From contig NZ_AUDI01000015.1 in the NCBI RefSeq assembly GCF_000425385.1, forward strand, positions 214,702 through 278,701: 64,000 bases of DNA, in the 5' to 3' direction. Source of the DNA: Pseudoduganella violaceinigra DSM 15887. GTDB lineage: Bacteria > Pseudomonadota > Gammaproteobacteria > Burkholderiales > Burkholderiaceae_D. The notes under the pieces are model-generated. The model did no database searches and was not told the DNA's origin. It was given only the letters and a program-made list of their open reading frames with translations. This document shows, one piece after another, positions 45,853 to 58,176 of the stretch. Numbering within the stretch: position 1 is the first letter of the stretch; each line of letters starts with the position of its first letter. A program made the position numbers and the translations under genes.

Positions 45853-46158
45853 ATGCATAACAAGACAACTTTGCAAGTGCTTGCCGCCGCCTCCGGACTG
45901 GGGGATGAACGCATCCAGGAATTATGGGAAGGCGCCGATATGTATGCCCGCGCACAGGCGGGCAATCCGGACTCGCCGCGCTATGAGCAAGTCCTGCACG
46001 AGCGCATGGCTGCCATGGTCGAGCGCGAAGTCGCCAAGCGGCAGCCGGTGGCGGGCGAACCCTGGATGCTGGCCGACGCCCACCTGGGCCACATCGAGGT
46101 GTCCTTATCGGACGCCCTGAAAGCCTTCGGCAGCCGCTCCCGGCACGTCATGCATTAG
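45853..46158 (+). CDS. unknown 101-residue protein
   Basis: A cytoplasmic-looking helical protein (MHNKTTLQVLAAASGLGDER). GGGAG lies seven bases before the ATG and sets the start 23 codons inside a longer frame. The C-terminus overlaps the convergent peptidase by four bases. I recognise no family. Confidence 0.65.
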   Translation: MHNKTTLQVLAAASGLGDERIQELWEGADMYARAQAGNPDSPRYEQVLHERMAAMVEREVAKRQPVAGEPWMLADAHLGHIEVSLSDALKAFGSRSRHVMH

Positions 46159-47609
46159 CGTGGCAGCGCCGCCAGCACGGCCTGCCGCACGGCGGCGTTA
46201 TCGCGGATATTGACCTGCAAGGGCACGTCCGGTTGCAGCACTTCGTTATTGCCGCGCAGGTCGTTACGCCAGACTTTCATCGGCAGCATCAGGTGGTTGC
46301 CGCTCGGCAGGCTAACGAAGGTGACATCGATATATGCGGTGTCGGCGCTGGTCGCCTGGCCCATGTGAATAGCGCCGGGCACGCTGCGCACAAGGTCGGC
46401 AAAGTTCAGGCAGGAACTGACGCAGTCCTCGTCCGTCACCAGGACCACGTTGCCGTTAAAGCGGCGCAGCTTGCCGTTGCGGGCGGCAATGTCGGCGCGC
46501 GACAAGCGAGGGCGGCCCGGCTGCTCGACCCATGGCTGGCCTGCCGCACGGGCCTGCAATAGCTTGTCGCGCACGGTTGCCGCGCGTTTGGCGTCGTCGC
46601 TGTCCGGGCCATAGGATGCCTTGAATTTTTCCAGCCGCTCTTCCATTCCCTTGATGGAAAGCTCGGACACGCGCCACTGGGCAAATGTGCGCGGAACCTG
46701 GTCCAGCTTGTCCTGCTCGAATTCCAGGCCGCCCGTGGCGGCATCGAATATGCGGACGCCGACGGCGCTGTTGCCGCCGCCGTTGCCGCGCGAATCGAAC
46801 ACAATGGTACGCACGCCTTCGAGTTGAGGGAGTTCCCGTACCATCCTGTCGAGCTGTTGACTCGCTTCATGGTCGGGATCGAAATTTCCGGCGCGGATCC
46901 ATAGCACGCCATCCTGCAGCGAGTAGGTATTAAAGTGCTGCGGGCGCGGGCGCGATTTCATCATGGCGCGGAAGTCGGCCGCCTTCACTTCTTTATAGTG
47001 CTGTGCAAACTGGACCTCCCGGCCGTTCGCCGTGCGGAAGGTGCATCGCTTCATTTCCTCGCCCGGCATATCGAGTTGCGTGAAGATGGTCGCCAGGGCG
47101 TGATGTATACCGGGCAGGTCGCGGCCATCGTAATACTTGGCGACCTGGCGCAGGCGCTGCTCCGGCCGCAAACCGTCGCAGGCGAGCAGCTCGGCGCCGA
47201 CCGGCGGCAATGGCTTGCCCCAATCGGGCATGACAGCGCCAACCCGGTAGGCGCTGTTCACATAATCCAGGCGCCAGCCCCCCATGGTCAAGGTGTCGTT
47301 GCCGATGTCGTCGGAGTAGGACAGGTGTCCGTCCTGGAAGCCGGCGGTATAGGTGCGCACTGCGGCCAGCATGCTCTCGTAACTGTTCACGCGCGGCAGC
47401 AGGGCGCGCGCCGCAGCGTATCCCTTGGCTTCCCATTCGAGGAAAGCGGGATTCTGCTCATCGATATAGCCCGGATGTCCGGCGCGGATGGCGGTACGGG
47501 CCGCTTCAAGGTCGGTGGCCGCCTTGGCGCTCCAGTCAGTGCCGGTGGCAGCGTGCGCCGCGTCTGCGGCAAACAGGGAAATAAGCAAGGCGATGGTTGT
47601 CTTTTTCAT
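46155..47609 (-). CDS. S41-family (C-terminal processing-like) peptidase, exported
   Basis: A 484-residue protein with a signal peptide (KKTTIALLISLFAADAAHA). The C-terminal half resembles the S41 tail-specific protease fold: a strand-rich GVRTIVFDSRGNGGGNSAVG segment where the family has its oxyanion Gly-rich region, and VVLVTDEDCVSSCLNFADLV, where Ser takes the nucleophile position. The catalytic Lys is not obvious. The start among three close ATG/TTG codons is uncertain, none having a good ribosome site. Substrate is unknown. Confidence 0.78.
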   Translation of the reverse strand: MKKTTIALLISLFAADAAHAATGTDWSAKAATDLEAARTAIRAGHPGYIDEQNPAFLEWEAKGYAAARALLPRVNSYESMLAAVRTYTAGFQDGHLSYSDDIGNDTLTMGGWRLDYVNSAYRVGAVMPDWGKPLPPVGAELLACDGLRPEQRLRQVAKYYDGRDLPGIHHALATIFTQLDMPGEEMKRCTFRTANGREVQFAQHYKEVKAADFRAMMKSRPRPQHFNTYSLQDGVLWIRAGNFDPDHEASQQLDRMVRELPQLEGVRTIVFDSRGNGGGNSAVGVRIFDAATGGLEFEQDKLDQVPRTFAQWRVSELSIKGMEERLEKFKASYGPDSDDAKRAATVRDKLLQARAAGQPWVEQPGRPRLSRADIAARNGKLRRFNGNVVLVTDEDCVSSCLNFADLVRSVPGAIHMGQATSADTAYIDVTFVSLPSGNHLMLPMKVWRNDLRGNNEVLQPDVPLQVNIRDNAAVRQAVLAALPR

Positions 47610-47681
47610 GAGGAGCATTATGCAAGTCAAGAGCCCGCCGAAGTTTATCTAAAAGCCACAGCGTTGTAGAATCGACTCATC

Positions 47682-47939
47682 ATGAACCGCGCCCCGATCC
47701 CGTGCCGCCCGCAATGCGGCGCCTGCTGCACGGCGCCCTCGATTGCCAGCCCCATTCCCGGCATGCCGGACGGGAAGCCGGCTGGCGTGCCATGCGTTCA
47801 GCTCGACGAGCAGCGGCGTTGCAAGCTGTATGGTTTGCCGGAACGCCCGCAAGTATGCGTCGATTACAAGGCCGACGAATCGGTGTGCGGCGCGTCGCGC
47901 GAACAGGCAATGCGCTGGCTCGGTTGGGCCAAAGGGTAA
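47682..47939 (+). CDS. YkgJ-family cysteine-cluster protein, first tandem copy
   Basis: An 85-residue protein with the YkgJ Cys pattern: CRPQCGACC, a [10 protein letters not shown] segment, then [12 protein letters not shown]. These cysteines probably bind a metal or iron-sulfur cluster. It is followed after 14 bases by a close paralog, and the two are alike at the DNA level over their first 110 bases. Role unknown. Confidence 0.85.
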   Translation: MNRAPIPCRPQCGACCTAPSIASPIPGMPDGKPAGVPCVQLDEQRRCKLYGLPERPQVCVDYKADESVCGASREQAMRWLGWAKG

Positions 47940-47953
47940 AATACTGCCCCATC

Positions 47954-48214
47954 ATGAGTTTCCAATGCCGCCCCGCCTGCGGCGCCTGCTGCACGGCGCC
48001 CTCCATCACCTCCCCGATTCCCGGTATGCCGAACGGCAAGCCGGCCGGCGTGCGCTGCGTGCAGCTGGGCGAAGATAATCTTTGCATGATCTTTGGCCGT
48101 CCGGAGCGGCCCGCTTTCTGCGGCGGCCTGCAGCCCTCGGCCGAAATGTGCGGCGAAACGCGGGAACAGGCCATGCACTGGCTCACCACGCTCGAGCTGG
48201 CCACCGCCCCCTGA
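47954..48214 (+). CDS. YkgJ-family cysteine-cluster protein, second tandem copy
   Basis: An 86-residue paralog of the previous protein, with [19 protein letters not shown] and [12 protein letters not shown]. The ATG at 47954 aligns with the start of copy one. The conserved run GACCTAPSI...PIPGMPxGKPAGVxCVQL is shared. A recent tandem duplication with divergence of the C-terminal third is likely. Confidence 0.85.
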   Translation: MSFQCRPACGACCTAPSITSPIPGMPNGKPAGVRCVQLGEDNLCMIFGRPERPAFCGGLQPSAEMCGETREQAMHWLTTLELATAP

Positions 48215-48262
48215 CATCACACTGGCGGCGCTGGAAACGATTCCCGGCTAGAATTTTCAGTT

Positions 48263-49405
48263 ATGAACAATAGCATTTCCCAGCGTCACCGCCTTTCCAC
48301 CCGGCTTGCCTTCCTGACAGTGGGATTCTCCACATCCGCCTGGGCGCCCCTGGTGCCGTATGCCAAAGAACGGCTGGCGCTGGGCGATGGACCGCTTGGC
48401 TTGCTACTCCTTTGCCTCGGCGCCGGTTCCCTGATGGCGATGCCGCTGACCGGCGCGCTGACGGCCCGCTACGGCTGCCGCGCGGTGATTCTGTGGTCCG
48501 CCCTGGTGGTCTGCCTGGCCCTGCCTGGACTGGCGCTCGCGCCGAAGCCCCTGCTGCTTGGCCTGGCGCTGTTCTGCTTCGGCGCCGCGCTGGGAACAAT
48601 GGACGTGGCCATGAACGTGCAAGCCGTGCTGGTCGAAAAAGCCGGCGGCGGCGCCCTGATGTCCGGCTTCCATGGCATGTACAGCCTGGGCGGCTTCGCC
48701 GGCGCGGGCAGCATGGCCCTCCTGCTTTGGCTGGGCAGCGAACCAGCCGGCGCCTGCCTGGCCATTGTGGCGGTGGCGGCATTGCTGCTGTGGCGCGCTG
48801 CGCCCGACCTGTTGCACGAACCGGAAGCGCGCAGCGGCGACAGTCCAGCTTTCGCCCTGCCGCACGGCGCGGTGATCTTTATTGGCGCGCTGTGCTTCAT
48901 CGTTTTCCTGGCCGAAGGCGCCATGCTGGACTGGAGCGCCGTGTTCCTGACCGCCGAACGCGGGCTGGAAGAGGGCCGCGCCGGACTCGGTTACGCCGCG
49001 TTCGCCGTCGCCATGACCGTCGGCCGCCTGACCGGCGACCGGGTGGTAAGCCGCTTCGGCGGGCGCTGGGTCCTGCTGGCGGGCGGCCTGTGCGCCGCCG
49101 CCGGCTTCTTCGCCGCGGTTGCATCGCCAACCCCGGGCGCGGCGCTGTGCGGCTTTGTACTGGTCGGCCTGGGCGCCTCGAATATCGTGCCAGTCTTGTT
49201 TACCGCCGCCGGCAACCAGCAGGCCATGCCGGCCAGCCTGGCGATCGCCGCCATCACCACCATCGGCTACGCCGGCATCCTGGCCGGACCGGCCCTGATC
49301 GGCGTCATGGCCCACCTGTCCAGCCTGGAGCTCGCCTTTGCCGCCCTCGGCGCCGGCCTGTTGCTGGTCGCCGCCAGCAGCCGCCTGGTGCGCGTGCACT
49401 CCTGA
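48263..49405 (+). CDS. MFS transporter
   Basis: A 380-residue major facilitator protein with about 12 helices. It begins with [25 protein letters not shown] and has the [10 protein letters not shown] loop after helix 2; this resembles the sugar/drug exporter YbjJ-like group. Substrate unknown. It stands alone before uppP. Confidence 0.85.
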   Translation: MNNSISQRHRLSTRLAFLTVGFSTSAWAPLVPYAKERLALGDGPLGLLLLCLGAGSLMAMPLTGALTARYGCRAVILWSALVVCLALPGLALAPKPLLLGLALFCFGAALGTMDVAMNVQAVLVEKAGGGALMSGFHGMYSLGGFAGAGSMALLLWLGSEPAGACLAIVAVAALLLWRAAPDLLHEPEARSGDSPAFALPHGAVIFIGALCFIVFLAEGAMLDWSAVFLTAERGLEEGRAGLGYAAFAVAMTVGRLTGDRVVSRFGGRWVLLAGGLCAAAGFFAAVASPTPGAALCGFVLVGLGASNIVPVLFTAAGNQQAMPASLAIAAITTIGYAGILAGPALIGVMAHLSSLELAFAALGAGLLLVAASSRLVRVHS

Positions 49406-49541
49406 CGCAGCGCAAACCAGCGGCCAGGCAACGGGTCTACCCTTGGATTTAGTGCATTGGAGGGGGGCGCTCATGGTAAGCTTCGTGCCCGCGAAGCATC
49501 CCGCCCGCGTTCCTCCTACCGACTTTTTTAACAAAACCACA

Positions 49542-50375
49542 ATGGATATCGTACTTGCGCTGAAGGCCCTGATCCTGGGTCTGGTCGAAGGTTTCACCGA
49601 ATTCCTGCCGATTTCCTCCACCGGCCACTTGGTGCTGGCGGGTAGCCTGCTGAACTTCACCGGCGACAAGGCAAAAGTGTTTGAGATCGCCATCCAGGGG
49701 GGCGCCATGGTCGCTGTGATCTGGGAATACCATCAGAAGATCTGCGAAGTACTGTCCGGCATGTTCCGCGACGCGAGCGCGCGCCGCTTTGCATTCAATG
49801 TGGCGGTGGCCTTCGTGCCGGCCGCCGGCCTGGGCTTCCTGTTCAATAAGAAGATCAAGGCCGTCCTGTTTGCACCGGTGCCGGTGGCGCTGGCCTTCAT
49901 CGTCGGCGGCCTGATCATCCTCTGGGTGGAACGCAATGCCAGGAACAATCCGGTGGCGGTGCGCGTGCAATCCGTCGACGATATGACCGCCATGGACGCC
50001 TTGAAAGTCGGCATCGCCCAGGTCTTCGCCCTGATTCCCGGCACCAGCCGCTCCGGCGCCACCATCATCGGTGGCATGATGTTCGGCCTGTCGCGCAAGG
50101 TTGCCACCGAGTTCTCTTTCTACCTGGCGATTCCAACCCTGCTGGCGGCAACGTTCTACTCGCTGTGGAAGGAGCGCGCCCTGCTGTCGGCCGCCGACCT
50201 GCCGCTGTTCGGCATCGGCAGCCTGGTGGCCTTCATCTCCGCCTTCGCCTGCATCCGCTGGCTGCTGCGCTACATCAGCACCCACACCTTCACCGTCTTC
50301 GCCTGGTACCGCATTGCGTTCGGCATCGTGGTGATCGCCACCTACTACACCGGCATGGTCACCTGGGCTGAATAA
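49542..50375 (+). CDS. uppP: undecaprenyl-diphosphate phosphatase UppP (BacA)
   Basis: A 277-residue multi-pass enzyme that dephosphorylates undecaprenyl diphosphate to recycle the cell-wall lipid carrier. Both family signatures are present: [17 protein letters not shown] near residue 14 and [13 protein letters not shown] near 164. The ATG giving [13 protein letters not shown] is chosen over upstream frames. recQ starts four bases after its stop. Confidence 0.96.
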   Translation: MDIVLALKALILGLVEGFTEFLPISSTGHLVLAGSLLNFTGDKAKVFEIAIQGGAMVAVIWEYHQKICEVLSGMFRDASARRFAFNVAVAFVPAAGLGFLFNKKIKAVLFAPVPVALAFIVGGLIILWVERNARNNPVAVRVQSVDDMTAMDALKVGIAQVFALIPGTSRSGATIIGGMMFGLSRKVATEFSFYLAIPTLLAATFYSLWKERALLSAADLPLFGIGSLVAFISAFACIRWLLRYISTHTFTVFAWYRIAFGIVVIATYYTGMVTWAE

Positions 50376-50379
50376 AAAC

Positions 50380-52183
<1,804 letters not shown>

Positions 52184-52200
<17 letters not shown>

Positions 52201-53191
52201 CGCGCACGCAGCCTAGCAGCGCGATCCCGGCCAACAGCAGCAAGCCCTGCGCAGGTTCCGGCACTGGCGACAGCAGGAACGTCGCACCGTGTTCCCATTC
52301 GCTGGTTCCGCTGGCGAGAATCTGGCCGCCGGCGTTGATCTGCCAGGCGTGCCGCAGGAACCAGCCGGCGTACTGCGCTTCGTTCCACAGATGGTCCAGC
52401 ACGTAGGGGCGATCCTGGTACCACAGCATGGCGCGCAAGTATTCGCTTTCCCCCACAACGCTGCCGGCATCGTTGATATCGTAGGCATAAGCCGACCACA
52501 AGTCCTGCCGCTGCCATCGGCCTTCCTGCCGCAACAGCTTGAATGCGTTGCCGGTGTCTTGGTAGCCTGCCGCCTGCCCCTGAATATTCAGCGCCCGCAC
52601 CTCGAAGTCGTAAGGCAGCCGGTCATCGGCAAAGACACCGTCACGCCAACTCCTGAAGCCAAATTCATCGCGACGTCCACCGAGAACCATGCCCACGTCG
52701 TTGATCATATGTGGCCGGTAATCATCGAACAGTTGGGGCGCGCTGCCATCTCCCCACAGGATGAAGCCGGCCGGACCAGACCCGTTGTGGTTGAAGCCGA
52801 CGATGTCGCCGCGGTTGTTGAGGCCTGCGGCAATTCCGCCTGTTCCGGCGGAGGTCAGCAACTCCATCGCGCCGCCGTTGCGCCAGACGACCGCCTGCGA
52901 TTGCGCGTAGCCGGGAATCGTGGCGTTACCGATGACCGTGCCCTGGTTATTGAAACCGGTGAGTGTCACTTGGCCGGCGGCGCCAGCCAAGTGCACGATC
53001 GAGCCGTCGCGGTTCCAGATCGCCGGTTTGCCATCCTGGCCGATACCGGCGACCTGCCCGGCGTCGTTCAAGAACTGCGGCGTGAACTGGCCGTCGAAGC
53101 GGGTGGCACGATAAGCGGGCGTCGCTAGCGCAGTCGCACTGCAGGCTAGCAGCACCAGCAACCACCACAATATGCGGACAAATTTGCACAT
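52184..53191 (-). CDS. PEP-CTERM protein with HAF-like repeats, tandem copy 3
   Basis: A 335-residue secreted protein. An N-terminal signal peptide (LLVLLACSATALA) is followed by repeats of the type FNNQGTVIGNA / LNNRGDIVGFN / INDVGMVLGG / INDAGSVVGE, resembling HAF extracellular repeats. The C-terminus is a PEP-CTERM tail: VPEP, hydrophobic helix LLLLAGIALLGCV, then basic RVRSVR. An exosortase would cleave and sort it to the envelope; none is in the window. Confidence 0.87.
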
Positions 53192-53202
53192 GGCGGCCTC
53201 CC

Positions 53203-54234
53203 TTAGTTGGCGTGAAGTTTTTGTTGCACGCGCCCCAAGGCCAGCAACAGCAAGAGGCCGGCCAGCAATAGCGTGGACGCGCGAGGCTCGGGCACCGGCG
53301 ACAGCAGGAATTGCGCATATTCTTCAAAGGGCCCGGTCGCGCTCGCGAGAATTTCCCCGCGGTCATTGATCCCCCGTGCTGAGAGCAAAGACCAGCCCGA
53401 AAATTGCGGGTCCGCCCACAGATGGTCCAGGGCATAGGCGCGGCCCTGGTACCACAACATGGCCAGCGAGAATTCTGTTTCACCGACAACGCTGCCTGCA
53501 TTGTTCATGCCGGAGACAAATCCGAACCATAGCTCCTGCATGTCGCGCACGCCGTCCCGTTCCACCAGCGAAAACGCGTGGTAATCGCTTTGCGTGCCGG
53601 CCACGCGGCCCTCGTTGTTGAGCGCGCGGATGAAGAGGTCATTGCTGAACAGCGACTGGCCGAACGCGCCGTCCTGCCAGCTCCTGACGCCCGGCTCTCC
53701 GCTGCGCTGCCCAATCACAAAGCCCAGGTCATTGATTAACTGTGGCGTGTAGTCGTCGAATTGTTGCGGCGTGCGGCCATCGCCCCATTGGATAAAGCCG
53801 ACCTGTTCGGAGCGCGTATCCGGCGCGCCGGCCATATAACCTATGATGTCGCCGCGGTTGTTGATGCCCTGCGCAAAACCGGCCAAGCCTTGGAACGGCA
53901 GGCGCTCCATCGCGCCGCCATGACGCCAGGCTACCGCTTGCGGCAAGCTGTAGCCCGGAATTACCGCATTGCCGACCAGCGTTCCCTGGTTGTTGAATCC
54001 GGTGATCGTGAGCTGGCTGACGGCGCCGGACAGCTGAAGCAGCGAACCATCCGGGTTCCAGATGGCCGGTTTGCCATCCTGCCCGATGCCGGCGATCTGG
54101 CCCAGGTCATTCAGGATACGCGGCGAGAACTGGCCGTCGAGCCGCGTCGCCCGGTAAAGCGGCGCCTGCTGCGCGGAGGCGGTGCAAGCGGCCAGCGCCA
54201 GCACCGCAACCAGTAGTTGAACAAACTTGGGCAT
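53203..54234 (-). CDS. PEP-CTERM protein with HAF-like repeats, tandem copy 2
   Basis: A 343-residue paralog of its neighbours. Signal peptide (LLVAVLALAACTASA), then HAF-like repeats (FNNQGTLVGNA, INNRGDIIGYM, INDLGFVIGQR, NEGRVAGTQ, MNNAGSVVGET), and tail VPEPRASTLLLAGLLLLLALG followed by basic residues. It is 11 bases before copy 3. It is closest to copy 3, sharing QFTPQFLNDAGQ/QFSPRILNDLGQ and AIWNxDGS elements. Confidence 0.87.
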   Translation of the reverse strand: MPKFVQLLVAVLALAACTASAQQAPLYRATRLDGQFSPRILNDLGQIAGIGQDGKPAIWNPDGSLLQLSGAVSQLTITGFNNQGTLVGNAVIPGYSLPQAVAWRHGGAMERLPFQGLAGFAQGINNRGDIIGYMAGAPDTRSEQVGFIQWGDGRTPQQFDDYTPQLINDLGFVIGQRSGEPGVRSWQDGAFGQSLFSNDLFIRALNNEGRVAGTQSDYHAFSLVERDGVRDMQELWFGFVSGMNNAGSVVGETEFSLAMLWYQGRAYALDHLWADPQFSGWSLLSARGINDRGEILASATGPFEEYAQFLLSPVPEPRASTLLLAGLLLLLALGRVQQKLHAN

Positions 54235-54301
54235 GGCAATCTCCCGTTAATTGAACAGGAGCTTATGCTGCGCCCAGCGCGACGGCGATGCGCGCCGCAG
54301 C

Positions 54302-55330
54302 TCAAATCGTGCGCACCTGCGCGATAGGATTGCCAGCTATCGCGCGATGCAAGCCGCCAAACAGCAACAGTCCCGCCAGCAACAACCAGGCATTGGCAGG
54401 CTCGGGCACCGGCGATAGCAGCAGCATTTGTTCACCCCCGCCTCCCGGCCGGCCCGCCACCACCACAATGTCGCCGGCATTGTTGACGTCCTCTGCGGAA
54501 ATCAGGCTCCACCCTTCCCAACCGGTGCTGTCCCACAGATCATTCAAGTCATAGGTCTGTCCACCGTAAAACAACATCGCGTGCTGCGCGTCATACGAGA
54601 AGCCCACTGCGAGTCCCGCGTTGTTGATGCCGTAGGCATAACCGGGCCCGTAAACTTCCGGCTGCCCGCCTTTCCATATCGCGCCGTGGATCGGCAAGCT
54701 GCCATCGCTGGTACCGCCCGCCACCCAGCCTTGATCATTGATGGTGGCAGACCATGAGTAGCCGTCATCCGGCAGTGCGTGCAGCGTGCCATCCTGCCAG
54801 ATCGCGCCGTGGCCGCCGGGGCCGCGCAGATTGCCCACGATTTGTTCACGGTCGTTGATCTCCGAAGGGAAGAAGCCGTACAGCGAGGTCCTTTGTCCAT
54901 CCTTGTAGATGAAGTAGTCGTCTTCCCGCCCTTCTTCCCCAAGGAGCCCGCGAGCCATGGCGACCATCGTGCCATTGTTATTGATCGCGATCGCGCTGCC
55001 GCCATACACGCCGGCGTCAAAGCTGACGGGCTGCCGGCCCAGTTGCCAGATCGTCGGCCTGTCGCCGGACGCGCCCACCAGCTGCCCCAGATCGTTCATG
55101 TCCGCAAACGTGGCATATTCACCGCTGGCCGTGAGATAGGACAGGCCGCTTCCGCGCTGCCACAATGCCACTCTCCCATCGACCATTCCGGCTACATCAC
55201 CGGCGTTGTTGATGACCAGCGTCCCACTGTCGAAGGGAAGTGCCGTGGTCCGGTAAGCGGCAGGTACCTGGGCAACAGCGAGCATGGGCATGACGACTGC
55301 GATGCCGCACAGTTTGGCGATCAAATTCAT
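54302..55330 (-). CDS. PEP-CTERM protein with HAF-like repeats, tandem copy 1
   Basis: A 342-residue, more diverged paralog. GGAGG lies six bases before the ATG at 55330, setting the start over a longer frame. Signal peptide (MNLIAKLCGIAVVMPMLAVA), then repeats (INNAGDVAGM, MNDLGQLVGAS, INNNGTMVAM, INDREQIVGN, INDQGWVAGG, INNAGLAVGF, VNNAGDIVVV) and tail VPEPANAWLLLAGLLLFGG. The basic end is extended compared with the other two. Confidence 0.86.
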   Translation of the reverse strand: MNLIAKLCGIAVVMPMLAVAQVPAAYRTTALPFDSGTLVINNAGDVAGMVDGRVALWQRGSGLSYLTASGEYATFADMNDLGQLVGASGDRPTIWQLGRQPVSFDAGVYGGSAIAINNNGTMVAMARGLLGEEGREDDYFIYKDGQRTSLYGFFPSEINDREQIVGNLRGPGGHGAIWQDGTLHALPDDGYSWSATINDQGWVAGGTSDGSLPIHGAIWKGGQPEVYGPGYAYGINNAGLAVGFSYDAQHAMLFYGGQTYDLNDLWDSTGWEGWSLISAEDVNNAGDIVVVAGRPGGGGEQMLLLSPVPEPANAWLLLAGLLLFGGLHRAIAGNPIAQVRTI

Positions 55331-55425
55331 GGCGTCCTCCGGTAACGAGCGAAAACGCCAATGGTGGGCTTGCCCCGGCAACGGTGCGCACCGTACTTCC
55401 AATCGTGCGAAGTGTGACGATAGCG

Positions 55426-56397
55426 TCAGAACTTGAGGCTGCTGGTCAGCTGGCGGTAGCGGCCGGGCGGCGCCCCGACGGCTTCGGTGAAGCGGTGCGT
55501 AAAGTGGCTAAGGTCGGCATAGCCGCATGCCTGGGCGACCTGCTGCAGCGGCAAACGGCCCGCGCGCAATAGGCTGCGCGCACGCTCGATGCGGCGCGCA
55601 GCGATCCACGCCGATGCCGGCATACCGAAACTAATGCGGAACATGCGCGCGAAATGGAATTCCGACATGCAGGCCAATTGCGCCAGCATGCCCAGCGTGA
55701 TGCTCTGATCGAGATGGGCTTCGATGTATTCGTGCAGCCGCCGCCGCACCAATGGCGCCAAGCCTCCGCGCAATCGCAGGCCCGGCTTGCTCATTGACTG
55801 CGAGTGCAGCAGTTCACTCAGCACAGCATGCGTGATTTCATTGGCGCGCAGCAGCTGGTCGGCATCCTCCCACGGTTGCTGCAGCAGGTCGCCGCACAGC
55901 TGCACCAGCTTTTCGTTTTCGAAATAGGTACGGTCCTGCAGCGTGAGCCCGCGCGGTTCGCGGTCCAGTTCCGCCACCGCGCGCCGCGTGAAATGCTCAG
56001 GCATGAAGTAGAGATGGAGCATGCGCAGTTGGCCGCGCACGACCCATTCCGACTCGTGCCAGTCGGGTAGCGAGCATAGGCGCTGCGGCGCGCCGTACTG
56101 ACCCGGCAAGCCCCCGCGTTCGACGCTGTAGCCGCCGCCCAGATAGCAGGACAAGGTGTGGTGGCCAGGTTGCCGATATTCCGTCAGCGCTTCTTTCGTA
56201 CTGCGCCACCAGACCGCAGCCGCCAGGCCGTCGCCCAGCCAGGCAAAGCGCTCCAGCGTCGCGTCGGTGCCGGACATGGTGCGGAACACCGCATGCGACA
56301 TTGCGTCGCCCGGTATCGCATCGAGCGCTTCACACGCCGCAGCACCCGCACGCTTGCGGGGAACGGCATGGTCAAGTTGTCCAGTCAGTGGCTTCAC
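55426..56397 (-). CDS. AraC-family regulator
   Basis: A 323-residue protein with an N-terminal domain of no known ligand and a C-terminal AraC double helix-turn-helix (about 220-320: LGMLAQLACMSEFHFARMFRISFGMPASAWI, then LQQVAQACGYADLSHFTHRF and VGAPPGRYR). It lies upstream of, and on the same strand as, the tandem PEP-CTERM genes, 95 bases away; whether it controls them is unknown. Confidence 0.92.
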   Translation of the reverse strand: MKPLTGQLDHAVPRKRAGAAACEALDAIPGDAMSHAVFRTMSGTDATLERFAWLGDGLAAAVWWRSTKEALTEYRQPGHHTLSCYLGGGYSVERGGLPGQYGAPQRLCSLPDWHESEWVVRGQLRMLHLYFMPEHFTRRAVAELDREPRGLTLQDRTYFENEKLVQLCGDLLQQPWEDADQLLRANEITHAVLSELLHSQSMSKPGLRLRGGLAPLVRRRLHEYIEAHLDQSITLGMLAQLACMSEFHFARMFRISFGMPASAWIAARRIERARSLLRAGRLPLQQVAQACGYADLSHFTHRFTEAVGAPPGRYRQLTSSLKF

Positions 56398-56640
56398 GCC
56401 GAAAAGTCTAACATGGGCGCTGCAGCCTTACCGGGGCAACCAAACAATTGCGCAAGACCAGACAATACTGGCCGCCTCCGGTTAACGGCCGCTTCACAGG
56501 TGTCGGAAAAATTTACAGTTCTGTCAGTGCGAAGACTTTTTATCCATTGAAATCAGTCGCTTGCAATCACGGCCCAGAAATTGCTTCTTGCCAGCTCAAT
56601 AATGCTGTCAATTAGACTATTGTTCTGAAAGGAAATGGAC

Positions 56641-57210
56641 ATGAAGAAGCTTGCCTGCCTTGCGGCCCTCGCACTCTGCGTCTCCGCAGCCCAAGCCACT
56701 CCAGTTACCCTGGACATGACCAGCGGCACGAATGCCAATAACAATGGCTCGGTCGTATTCGACACTTATACGGAAGATGGCTTCCGCCTTCGCATGGTTC
56801 GCGCCGGCGATCACTACGATCCGAACTTTATCGGCGACATCGGCATCCATAACGGTTTCCAGAATCCCGACGATGTCAGCTGGGTCCTCGACTTCTTCGG
56901 CGCCAGCTTCAACCTGGTCAACCTGAATATTGCCGGCTTCAACGATGGCGCCACTTCGATTACCCTGACCGGATCCAACGGCGCAACGCAAACCCTGTCC
57001 GGAACTGGCCCTCTGGCAATATTCGGCATGGCCGGCGTGACTTCGGTCACCTTCAATATTGACCAGGATGGCGGCACGCAGGGCGTCGGCATCTCGGAAA
57101 TCAATGTCGACACCGCTCCGTCGCAGCAGTTGCCGCTGCCAGGCACGCTGGGATTGATCGGCCTGGGCCTGTCTGCGCTGGGCATCGCACGCCGCCGCAC
57201 AGCAATCTAA
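56641..57210 (+). CDS. PEP-CTERM protein, unrelated to the tandem trio
   Basis: A 189-residue exported protein: signal peptide (KKLACLAALALCVSAAQA), a beta-rich middle with DGFRLRMVRAGDHYDPNF and repeated NGATQTL strands, then a sorting tail LPLPGTLGLIGLGLSALG and ARRRTAI. The tail has LPLPG in place of PEP but the same helix-plus-arginines layout. The second ATG is chosen because AAAGGA is spaced correctly from it. No Cys bonds; role unknown. Confidence 0.85.
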   Translation: MKKLACLAALALCVSAAQATPVTLDMTSGTNANNNGSVVFDTYTEDGFRLRMVRAGDHYDPNFIGDIGIHNGFQNPDDVSWVLDFFGASFNLVNLNIAGFNDGATSITLTGSNGATQTLSGTGPLAIFGMAGVTSVTFNIDQDGGTQGVGISEINVDTAPSQQLPLPGTLGLIGLGLSALGIARRRTAI

Positions 57211-57267
57211 GTATTCCGCAAGATCAGACAACCGCCGGTGCGCTGCAAGCCGCACACTGGCGGCACT

Positions 57268-58176
57268 ATGAATCTTGCCCTCTACCTCACCACGGTGCTC
57301 ATCTGGGGCACCACCTGGATTGCGATCAAATTTCAGCTTGGCGTGGTACCCGCGCCGGTATCGATCGCTTATCGTTTCTGGATCGCCGCGCTGGTACTGA
57401 TGCTGGTCCTGCTCGTACGCAGGCATCAAATCCTGCCGCCGCGTTCCGCTTGGCGCTACCTGCTGGCGCAAGGGTTTGCACTGTTCTGCTGTAACTTCCT
57501 GTGCTTCTACTACGCCACCAACTGGGTGCCGAGCGGACTGGTGGCCGTGGTGTTCTCCACCGCGCCGATCTGGAACGCGATCAATGGCCGCATCTTCATG
57601 AAACGCGCGATACGTAAGCAAGTGCTGGGCGGTGCGATGCTGGGACTGGCGGGCATCGTCATGCTGTTCCTGCCCTCGATGCGGGGACACTGGAACGACA
57701 GCGGCATGCTGGCCGGCCTGGGGCTGGCCCTGCTTGGCACACTGTGCTTCTCGACCGGCAACCTGCTCTCCAGCCGCATGCAGGCGCTGGGCATGCAGCC
57801 ATGGCTCACCAACACCTGGGCCATGCTGTGCGGCGCCAGCATCCTCACGATCGGCGCGCTGGTGCTTGGCATGCCGTTCACTTTCGACGCCAGCCCGCGC
57901 TATATGGGTGCCTTGCTTTACCTGGCCGTGCCAGGATCGGTGATCGCCTTTACGGCTTATCTGCTTCTAGTGGGGAGAATGGGGCCGGACCGCGCGGCCT
58001 ACTGCACGGTGCTGTTCCCGGTGGTGGCGCTAACGGTGTCCACCTTCTTCGAGGGCTACCAGTGGAGCGGCATGGCGCTGGCCGGGCTGCTGCTGGTGAT
58101 TGGCGGGAATTTGCTGGCATTCATGCCGGCGCGGGCAAAGGCCCGGGCGCCGGCCGGAGTCAAACTTACTTCTTAG
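57268..58176 (+). CDS. EamA-family DMT transporter
   Basis: A 302-residue permease with ten membrane helices in two EamA halves; the start ATG gives [22 protein letters not shown], and an upstream frame of ten codons is poor. It probably exports small metabolites or amino acids. It converges with trmB and overlaps it by 11 bases. Confidence 0.88.
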   Translation: MNLALYLTTVLIWGTTWIAIKFQLGVVPAPVSIAYRFWIAALVLMLVLLVRRHQILPPRSAWRYLLAQGFALFCCNFLCFYYATNWVPSGLVAVVFSTAPIWNAINGRIFMKRAIRKQVLGGAMLGLAGIVMLFLPSMRGHWNDSGMLAGLGLALLGTLCFSTGNLLSSRMQALGMQPWLTNTWAMLCGASILTIGALVLGMPFTFDASPRYMGALLYLAVPGSVIAFTAYLLLVGRMGPDRAAYCTVLFPVVALTVSTFFEGYQWSGMALAGLLLVIGGNLLAFMPARAKARAPAGVKLTS

